Below the pieces are notes generated by a model. The model worked only from the letters and a program-made list of their open reading frames with translations, was not told the origin of the DNA and searched no databases. Position numbers and translations under genes: made by a program. A stretch of DNA of 8,696 bases from Spirochaetaceae bacterium. Its GTDB lineage: Bacteria > Spirochaetota > Spirochaetia > Treponematales > Breznakiellaceae. The stretch is taken from contig JAITNZ010000180.1 in NCBI GenBank assembly GCA_031290205.1, forward strand, positions 1 through 8,696, given 5' to 3'. This document shows positions 1-5,796 of this stretch, one piece after another (the first letter of the stretch is position 1; each line of letters begins with the position of its first letter).

Positions 1-162
1 GCGGGGGGCGCGGCAGGCGAGAGCGGCGGGGCACGCGGCGGCGGCGCTCAGGCGGGGGGCGGGGCAGGCGGGAACGGCGGGGCACGCAGTGGCGGCGCTC
101 TGGCGGGGGGCGCGGCAGACGGGAACGGCGGGGCACGCGGCGCTCAGGCGGGGGGCGCGGCG
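1..162 (+). repeat. 51-nt in-frame tandem repeat encoding a Gly/Ala-rich tract
   Basis: Unit 1 is 1-51, unit 2 is 52-102 (six base differences from unit 1), unit 3 is 103-147 (lacks 6 nt, two codons), and a partial unit 4 is 148-162. Each begins GCGGGGGGC and carries GGCGGGGCACGC. In the adaptor frame each unit reads as 17 (or 15) residues of type AGGAAGxxGGARxGGAQ, almost all Gly and Ala with one Arg. Period and indel are multiples of three, so frame is kept. The array may begin before the window. As protein it would be a flexible linker between an N-terminal anchor (not visible) and the lipoyl domain; that role is inferred. Confidence 0.85.
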
Positions 163-951
163 CGGAATCCTGCGGTGGTGCGGGTTACGCCGGTTGTCTT
201 GGGCACGATAGAAAACAGCATCGTCGTAAACGGCGACGTCATCGCCTCAAGGCAGGTTTCACTCTACCCTCAGCTTGCCGGTAAAATCGCCGCGCTCCAC
301 AAGCGGGTTGGCGATAGCGTTGCAAAAAACGAAATCACCGCCTATATCGACCCGTCGAAGCCGGGGGAGGTCTTTTCAAAAAACCCGCTACGCTCAACAA
401 TCGTCGGCACGGTGATTCAGGCGCCCTTCAATGTCGGCGATACCGTCTCGACACAATCGGCAATTTACATAGTCGGCGACCTTTCCAGCCTCGTCATCGA
501 AACCTATATACCGGAACGATTTACCGGCTCGATTAAAAAAACGCTTGCCGCCGAAATATACTTTGACGCGCTCCCCAACGAAACGTTTGTCGGCATCGTC
601 CGCGAGGTCAGCCCCATTATCGACCCCGCCTCACGCACCATGCGCATCCAGATACAATTTGTCAAACAGGACCCCCGCATTCGATCGGGAATGTTTGCCA
701 CGATAAGCCTCGTCATCAACACCAAGCGCGATGTCCCCGTCATCCCCCGCAGTGCGGTAATCAATACCTATGGCAGGTGGATTGTCTTCGTTGCGGACGA
801 TACCAACATCGCCCAGAGGCGGGAAATTGCCACCGGATTGGAAAGCGATACGGAGATCGAGGTCATTTCTGGACTCAAAATCGGCGAGCGGGTGGTCAGC
901 GCCGGACAGAACTTTCTTTCAAACGGCGACCCCGTGCGGATTGCCCAGTAA
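1..951 (+). CDS. Periplasmic adaptor (membrane fusion protein) of a tripartite efflux pump, 5'-truncated
   Basis: The 3' part (316 codons plus TAA) of an HlyD/AcrA-family adaptor, which joins an inner-membrane transporter to an outer-membrane channel. The frame has no stop from base 1, so the true start lies outside the window; the GTG at 175 has no ribosome binding site and sits inside the open frame. Codons 1-54 are the Gly/Ala repeat. Counting from base 175: a first lipoyl half (about residues 28-60, YPQLAGKI...RVGDSV), a second half (72-102, STIVGTV...NVGDTV), a beta-barrel domain (104-185, with SPIIDPASRTM and DPRIRSGMFATI), and a membrane-proximal domain (186-258). Only ~12 residues separate the lipoyl halves, so the usual coiled-coil hairpin is missing, as in Borrelia BesA. 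The DPxxRxGM-type motif suits an RND-pump adaptor; a MacA-like partner is possible. No pump gene follows: the next gene is convergent. Confidence 0.87.
   Translation, partial: AGGAAGESGGARGGGAQAGGGAGGNGGARSGGALAGGAADGNGGARGAQAGGAARNPAVVRVTPVVLGTIENSIVVNGDVIASRQVSLYPQLAGKIAALHKRVGDSVAKNEITAYIDPSKPGEVFSKNPLRSTIVGTVIQAPFNVGDTVSTQSAIYIVGDLSSLVIETYIPERFTGSIKKTLAAEIYFDALPNETFVGIVREVSPIIDPASRTMRIQIQFVKQDPRIRSGMFATISLVINTKRDVPVIPRSAVINTYGRWIVFVADDTNIAQRREIATGLESDTEIEVISGLKIGERVVSAGQNFLSNGDPVRIAQ
54..82 (+). other. Potential G-quadruplex on the coding strand
   Basis: Four G runs lie at 54-59, 61-64, 70-72 and 79-82, with loops of 1, 5 and 6 nt, which meets the usual pattern of four G3+ runs with loops up to 7 nt. 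The coding strand carries the Gs, so the mRNA could also fold. It is a by-product of Gly (GGG/GGC) codons in the repeat; any regulatory role is speculation. Confidence 0.35.
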
Positions 952-971
952 ATCCTCATGTACCAAAAGGT

Positions 972-992
972 GGGGGCTCCCAAAACGCCCCC
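972..992. terminator. Weak terminator-like hairpin in the convergent gap
   Basis: GGGGGC (972-977) pairs with GCCCCC (987-992) across a 9-nt loop, between the ends of the adaptor gene (951) and the ABC gene (1079). Read on the minus strand the stem is followed by ACCTTTTGG, a short T run; read on the plus strand there is no T run. It may end the minus-strand operon. The stem is short and the U tract poor, so this is tentative. Confidence 0.3.
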
Positions 993-1078
993 CTGCGTAA
1001 CAATCGCCTGCATCTTGCCTTGCCATCAGCATGAGGAGGAAGCCTTCCCCTATAGCAAGTTTGACTCGGCGCCCAGCG

Positions 1079-3130
1079 TCATTCAAACTGCAACTTACAT
1101 AACAGCGTGTATAAGCCGCCTTTGTCGAGCAGCTCGGCGTGTGTGCCCTCCTCGACAAGCGCGCCGTTGGAGAGCACCAAAATTTTATCCGCACCGCGTA
1201 TCGTCGAAAGACGGTGGGCTATCACTATCGAGGTGCGCCCGGCAAGCACCTTTGCCATACCCTCCTGCACAAGCCGCTCCGTCTCCGTGTCGATGGAGCT
1301 TGTCGCCTCATCCAGAATAACGACTTTGGGGTTGTGGGCGATAACGCGCGCAAAACTGATAAGCTGCTTTTCCCCCGCCGAAATATTCACCGCGCCTTCG
1401 GAGAGCATCGTGTTATAGCCCTCTGGCAATTTTTCGATAAAGGTATCCGCCGACACCGCGTGGGCAGCCGCCTTCAGCTCCGCCTCCGAGAGGGGAAGCC
1501 CCAGTCTTATGTTTTCCGCAATGCTTCCCGAAAATAAAAAAACATCCTGCAACACAGGCAGCACAGCACGGCGGAGTGTTGCTAACGGTATATCTTTTAT
1601 GTTGATGCCGTCCAGCGTAATTTCGCCTGAATCAATATCCCAGAGGCGGGCTAGTATGTTGGTAATCGTTGTTTTACCCGCGCCGGTATAGCCGACTATA
1701 GCAGCCCGCTGTCCATGCTCAACGGTAAAGCTTAAGTTTTTCAGCACCGCCTCGCCACGCTTGTAACTAAAATGGACATTTTTGAATTCGATGCTGCCCT
1801 GTATCTGCCTCTCAAAAGAGTGCGCATCGTTCGGTATCTTTTCGTTGGTGTCGAGCAAGTTGAAGACACGCTCGCCGCCTGCCATTGCCGATTGCAGTAT
1901 TGTATACTTTTCTGATATGTCCATAACAGGTCCATAGAACATGGCAACAAGATTGATGAACGCGACGAGGACGCCGAGGGAAATATTAAGATTGAGCACG
2001 GCTTGGGCGCCAAATATGATCACGGCAGCGGTGGTAAGCACCGCAAGAAATTCTACGATGGGGCGGAATACGGCAAACACATACATTTCGTCCATGTTGG
2101 CGTGTAGAAGTTCGTTGTTTCGCTGTCCAAACTCCGCCATGCTTTTTTTTTCGCGCCGGAAGAGCTGCACGATATTGAGTAGCGACAGATGTTCAGAGAG
2201 ATACGCGGTGATTGCCGAAGAGGCGAGACGCTGACGCCTAAACGCATCACGCGCGCGCACTCTGCTAATTGCCGTCGTGATAAGCACAGGCGGCAAGCAA
2301 ACGACGACGACAAGAGCAAGAGACGGCGATAGATAGAACAGCGTGAAGAGCACGCCTATCATTATCGAAATATCTTTTAAGAAAGCGACGACCACCGAAG
2401 TAAAAAATTCGTTTATCGTTTCGACATCGCCTGATAAACGACTGACGATGCGTCCGACAGGATTAAGCGAAAGGAAGCCGGTGGAAAGAGAGGCGGTGTT
2501 AGTGAACAGTTGCATACGGATATCGCGCATGACTTTTTGCCCGACAAGAGAGGCGCTGACGAGCTGTGCGAATGTTGCCGCAAAAACAATAATAAGCACC
2601 ACGAGTAATATACCAACAACAATAAATATTTTACGAATATCAGCCGAGCGGATGATTTTTCTTTCTGCTACCGGTAATTTGGCAAGGTCTTTTTTTGTCA
2701 TGGCGGAGACATGGGCATCTGTAGTATAGGCATACCACTGTTCGCTATCTAAAATATTTTTTTCTTCAAGTTGATTTTTTATTTTTTTTGAAAGCCCCAT
2801 CTGCGATGTTTCGGGAACAAAAAGGTATTGTCCCATTGCTAATGTATTTTTTCTTCCGGTAATTCTGGATAGTTCATTTTTAGCTGTTTCATCAAGGGTG
2901 GCAATATTTGGGCTCTTGACATCTATGCGTAAAAACGTCCGCATGATAGCTTCGTCAATCAAACGTTGTTCAAGCACAGGGACGAGTAGTTCACCCACAG
3001 TGGAAACCACGAGGGCAGCCATCGTTAAGAAAAAATACGCTTTATATTTTTTTATATAGTGCGCTATTCGTTTTAATATCGCGCTGTCATATTCTTTTAC
3101 AACCGCTTCAGTTTCAATAAAATCCTGCAT
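1079..3130 (-). CDS. Heterodimeric ABC exporter subunit with catalytic Glu (BmrD/LmrD-like)
   Basis: A 683-aa fused membrane/ATPase half-transporter. About six membrane spans are visible (TM1 ~33-53, TM2 ~165-190, then ~247-290, ~355-375, ~383-403), followed by an ATPase domain: Walker A GYTGAGKTT (480-488), Q-loop Gln528, degenerate signature ISAGE (583-587, replacing LSGGQ), Walker B VVILDE with catalytic Glu608, D-loop SSID and switch His639. Between TM1 and TM2 lies an extra ~110-residue non-cytosolic segment (about 54-164), as known for BmrD. Its preserved Glu and altered signature complement the upstream subunit, so the two should form one consensus and one degenerate ATP site. The substrate cannot be read from sequence; the family is mostly drug or lipid exporters. 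The ATG directly abuts a GGGGGGAGG purine run, an unusually short spacing, 11 nt after the previous stop. Confidence 0.93.
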   Translation of the reverse strand: MQDFIETEAVVKEYDSAILKRIAHYIKKYKAYFFLTMAALVVSTVGELLVPVLEQRLIDEAIMRTFLRIDVKSPNIATLDETAKNELSRITGRKNTLAMGQYLFVPETSQMGLSKKIKNQLEEKNILDSEQWYAYTTDAHVSAMTKKDLAKLPVAERKIIRSADIRKIFIVVGILLVVLIIVFAATFAQLVSASLVGQKVMRDIRMQLFTNTASLSTGFLSLNPVGRIVSRLSGDVETINEFFTSVVVAFLKDISIMIGVLFTLFYLSPSLALVVVVCLPPVLITTAISRVRARDAFRRQRLASSAITAYLSEHLSLLNIVQLFRREKKSMAEFGQRNNELLHANMDEMYVFAVFRPIVEFLAVLTTAAVIIFGAQAVLNLNISLGVLVAFINLVAMFYGPVMDISEKYTILQSAMAGGERVFNLLDTNEKIPNDAHSFERQIQGSIEFKNVHFSYKRGEAVLKNLSFTVEHGQRAAIVGYTGAGKTTITNILARLWDIDSGEITLDGINIKDIPLATLRRAVLPVLQDVFLFSGSIAENIRLGLPLSEAELKAAAHAVSADTFIEKLPEGYNTMLSEGAVNISAGEKQLISFARVIAHNPKVVILDEATSSIDTETERLVQEGMAKVLAGRTSIVIAHRLSTIRGADKILVLSNGALVEEGTHAELLDKGGLYTLLCKLQFE
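2641..2971 (-). other. Codons for the extracytoplasmic insert between TM1 and TM2 of the larger ABC subunit
   Basis: Residues ~54-164 of the 683-aa subunit are hydrophilic, rich in Lys, Glu and Asp, and lie between two clear membrane spans, so they should face the periplasm. They include FVPETSQMGLSKK and DSEQWYAYTTDAH. The DNA is visibly more A+T-rich than the rest of the gene, with runs of T on the plus strand at about 2755-2790. BmrD of Bacillus has an extracellular domain at the same place, so this is probably a family trait that has diverged, not a fresh insertion. Confidence 0.65.
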
Positions 3131-3144
3131 CCTCCCCCCTATTA
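3131..3144 (-). promoter_or_regulatory. Double stop and abutting ribosome binding site between the ABC genes
   Basis: On the minus strand the first ABC gene ends TAA (3144-3142) followed in frame by TAG (3141-3139). The run GGGGGGAGG (3139-3131) then touches the ATG at 3130. The AGG is too close for normal Shine-Dalgarno use; pairing through the upstream G run would give a 3-4 nt spacing. No other start codon is near, so the ATG stands. Confidence 0.55.
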
Positions 3145-4977
3145 GCTTGATAGCTGTTGTAACTTTGCTGTCTTAGCATAATACCCGTCTTGCCGCATCA
3201 ACTCTTCGTGGGCGCCGTATTCCGCAAGAAGCCCACCGTCGAGGACGGCGATTGCATCAGCATTCCGCAGCGCGAACGTGCGGTGCGATATGATGATAGT
3301 CGTCTTCCCTATGCGCTCCTCATAGATGAAGCGCAATATTTTCTTTTCCGTCTCGGCATCGAGCGCCGAAAACGAATCATCGAGGATGAGGATTTTTGGG
3401 TTGACGATCATCGCGCGGGCTATCGTGATACGCTGTTTCTGCCCCCCCGATAAGGTGATGCCCCGCTCACCAATTAAGGTGTCAAGCCCCTCCTTAAAGT
3501 TCCGCACATCATTATCGAGGGCGGCGCGCGCGGCTATAGCTTCTATATCTTCACGTTCCCAATTATCCAAACCGTAGGCGATATTATTTTCGATAGTATC
3601 TGAAAATAATTGACTATCCTGCGGACTTATCCCGAATAGGGCGCGCAATTCCTGTAAATCCCAGTCGCGCACATCACGCCCCTCTATGAACAGCGTGCCG
3701 CGCGGCGGGTCCAGAATGCGTGGAAATGTTTTTATCAGCGTAGATTTCCCCGCCCCCGTCCGCCCGAAAATACCGAGGTGCGCGCCCTCATCAATAGTTA
3801 AACTAATATTATTCAGTACATGCTTATTCTCTTTATAGGCAAACGAAAAGTTACGCAATTCAATCAGAGGGGGAAGGCTTTCTCGGTCAGTAGCACAAGC
3901 GCTGATGCGCAGTGCTTGCTGCCATCCTTCTAAGCGCGCGCTTTCCTGTAAGGGCTCTCCCGAATCGCCCTTTTCAGAATGAGTGCAAGGCATGAAAGTG
4001 CCTGCGGCACCCTGCGGCACTGTGGTCAACACTTCGTTGATGCGACGCAGGGATACGATGCCGCGCTGAACCATGTTCACGGTGAAACCTGCGCCGAGCA
4101 TGGGCCATATCAGCATCTGTATATACGAGAGGAGGGCAACGAGGTCGCCCGCGCTGATGATGCCGAGTATAACGTTGCGCCCGCCTGCAAGCATCACTAT
4201 CAAGGTGGTTATTCCTGCAAGAAACGATATGAGGGGGAAGAACGCGCCGTGTAAACGGACGACAGCCATATTCGCATCCTGATATTCTTCGTTATCTTGC
4301 GCAAACTTTTTGATAAAAAAAGATTCCTGCGTGAATGATTTTACCACATGGATACCGGCAAACGTTTCCTGCACAGTATCTGATAATTTTGAGTAGGTTT
4401 CCTGCGCCTTCTTAAAACGTTTACCGACGGCGCTGCCGAAGAGGATAATCAGTAGGGTGATGAGGGGCAGCGGCAGAATAGCAAAGAAGGCGGTTCCTGT
4501 ATCCTGCATAAAAATGATGATAAGTATCACGGTAGTCATCACGATGCCGTCAATGCCGGCGACGAGCCCCCAGCCTATAGCCATGCGGACCGCGCCTATA
4601 TCGTTAGTTGAGCGGGCGAGGAGGTCGCCTATTTTATTTTTTTCGTAAAAGTCCCAGTTCAATGTTAATAGGTGCGAGAATAATTGCTGGCGCAGACCTG
4701 CTTCGATGCGGCGCGAGGAGCCGTGTAAAAAATAACGCCATAAAAATCTGCCGCCTGCGATAACCAGCATGATGCCCACCATCGTCGTACAGAGGATGAT
4801 AACCTGCGGTAACTGGAAATCGCCGCTTGATATAAGGTCGATAGCCTTTCGGGTAAATTGCGGGATGATCATCTGAGCGCCGTCGACGACAATTAAAAAA
4901 AACAGCCCCGCGATATAACGAAACCGGTATGTATATATATAAGGATAGAGCGTCCTCAATTCGTTATTTTTGTTCAT
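3142..4977 (-). CDS. Heterodimeric ABC exporter subunit with degenerate Walker B (BmrC/LmrC-like)
   Basis: A 611-aa half-transporter: membrane domain about residues 18-300, ATPase domain about 371-611. Motifs: Walker A GRTGAGKST (405-413), Q-loop Gln453, canonical LSGGQ (509-513), Walker B ILILDD with Asp534 where the catalytic Glu normally is, and switch His565 in IISHR. Asp there with an intact LSGGQ marks the degenerate-site subunit of a heterodimeric exporter such as TM287/288, LmrCD or BmrCD; the partner is the next gene. Between the domains (about residues 322-368) is a linker roughly 45 residues longer than I would expect, with two Cys and little family likeness. The start overlaps the previous stop in TAATG, with only weak AGAAAG upstream, so translation is probably coupled. 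Confidence 0.93.
   Translation of the reverse strand: MNKNNELRTLYPYIYTYRFRYIAGLFFLIVVDGAQMIIPQFTRKAIDLISSGDFQLPQVIILCTTMVGIMLVIAGGRFLWRYFLHGSSRRIEAGLRQQLFSHLLTLNWDFYEKNKIGDLLARSTNDIGAVRMAIGWGLVAGIDGIVMTTVILIIIFMQDTGTAFFAILPLPLITLLIILFGSAVGKRFKKAQETYSKLSDTVQETFAGIHVVKSFTQESFFIKKFAQDNEEYQDANMAVVRLHGAFFPLISFLAGITTLIVMLAGGRNVILGIISAGDLVALLSYIQMLIWPMLGAGFTVNMVQRGIVSLRRINEVLTTVPQGAAGTFMPCTHSEKGDSGEPLQESARLEGWQQALRISACATDRESLPPLIELRNFSFAYKENKHVLNNISLTIDEGAHLGIFGRTGAGKSTLIKTFPRILDPPRGTLFIEGRDVRDWDLQELRALFGISPQDSQLFSDTIENNIAYGLDNWEREDIEAIAARAALDNDVRNFKEGLDTLIGERGITLSGGQKQRITIARAMIVNPKILILDDSFSALDAETEKKILRFIYEERIGKTTIIISHRTFALRNADAIAVLDGGLLAEYGAHEELMRQDGYYAKTAKLQQLSS
3874..4014 (-). repeat. Repeat- and palindrome-rich insert in the ABC linker
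   Basis: This stretch encodes about residues 322-368 of the 611-aa ABC subunit, between its membrane and ATPase domains. It holds a hairpin with 9-nt arms (CAAGCGCTG 3896-3904, CAGTGCTTG 3910-3918, one G-T pair), a perfect 12-bp palindrome AAGCGCGCGCTT (3932-3943), and overlaps a perfect tandem copy of CCTGCGGCAC (4001-4010, 4011-4020). AGTGCC (3997-4002) also pairs with GGCACT (4016-4021). Frame is kept. It resembles an in-frame palindromic element like those described in Rickettsia, but no second copy is visible in the window. Confidence 0.45.
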
Positions 4978-5795
4978 TACGCGTCTTTCTGTATTTGTTT
5001 TTCACGTGCTTTTTTTAATACATAATCATACGCGGCTTCTAAAGACAAATACTTTTTCTTTGTTTGCTCCGCATCGTCTTTTTCGTTCATGGCAGCACAA
5101 ATTCTATGCAAAGCCCGTAACAAATTGATGGCGGACATCAGATCTTCAGGGCGTTGCGTCGCTATTTCAAAACGTTCGTGGTAGCGATCCGCCGTGTCGT
5201 TCAACAGTTTTTTTAATCTATCAAGATATGCAACGGTCGTAGCATAATGGGGTGAATCCAAACTCAGTTGGCTATAAAATGCTTTCATATCAAAAAGATT
5301 TTTCGCGATAACCGCATAACGCCCTTCTATATCAACGAACGACCACTTCCATTTGGTATTATCTCCATAGGCTTGTATTAAAAGCGAAATCGTAAATCCT
5401 ATCTTAAGCACAAGCCGATAGCGTGTATCAATATCTATCGACTCAATCTCGGCTAGATTTTTTTCATATTCGGAAAATTGCGCGTCAACTTTTCGTGTAA
5501 CAATATTTTCTAAATAGATAAGCGCCTTAAACACTGTTTTTCGCGCCTCGTTTAACACAGCCGCATCGCGCTCATTCAACACCGCGCGCGATACACCGCT
5601 TATCACGATATAATGTGATGTAAGGTCGAGCATGTCGTTAGCAAGATAATATAATTTAACCGCCGCCGTTTGCGGATCCTTGCGGCATTCTTCAAGCGCC
5701 TCCGCCTCTTTTTTTATAAAGTCTTGGATTTTTTCCTGAAATACCTTTGTCCTCTCTTGAAAATGTTTCTGTCGATCCTCGCTGCCACTCTTCAT
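4977..5795 (-). CDS. Unrecognised 272-aa helical cytosolic protein
   Basis: I do not recognise the family. The protein has no signal peptide and no convincing membrane segment (the most hydrophobic stretch, about residues 128-142, LVLKIGFTISLLIQA, is short and follows charged residues). The N-terminus (1-40) and C-terminus (240-272) are Lys/Glu/Gln-rich and probably helical; the middle has alternating hydrophobic and charged residues typical of an all-alpha fold. A possible landmark is the aromatic segment TKWKWSFVDIEGRY (147-160). It starts 1 nt after the recN stop with a good GGAG (5805-5802) 6 nt before the ATG, and its TAA shares a base with the next ATG. Co-translation with recN and the exporter genes is likely; a shared function is not shown. 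It is probably lineage-restricted. Confidence 0.8.
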   Translation of the reverse strand: MKSGSEDRQKHFQERTKVFQEKIQDFIKKEAEALEECRKDPQTAAVKLYYLANDMLDLTSHYIVISGVSRAVLNERDAAVLNEARKTVFKALIYLENIVTRKVDAQFSEYEKNLAEIESIDIDTRYRLVLKIGFTISLLIQAYGDNTKWKWSFVDIEGRYAVIAKNLFDMKAFYSQLSLDSPHYATTVAYLDRLKKLLNDTADRYHERFEIATQRPEDLMSAINLLRALHRICAAMNEKDDAEQTKKKYLSLEAAYDYVLKKAREKQIQKDA

Positions 5796-5796
5796 A

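Noticed and set aside
1..162. CRISPR-like array from the regular 51-nt units
   Set aside because: Units are contiguous with no unique spacers, keep codon frame and encode a low-complexity peptide.
175..951. Adaptor gene beginning at GTG 175
   Set aside because: The frame is open to base 1 with a clear in-frame repeat, and no ribosome binding site precedes this GTG; the gene is called as 5'-truncated.
953..1037. Inverted repeat TCCTCATG (953-960) and CATGAGGA (1030-1037)
   Set aside because: Eight bases separated by 69 bp; consistent with chance and not placed like a terminator stem.
1370..1384. ISAGE signature taken as a sequencing error or dead transporter
   Set aside because: Degenerate signatures are the rule in one subunit of heterodimeric exporters, and the partner carries the matching Asp change.
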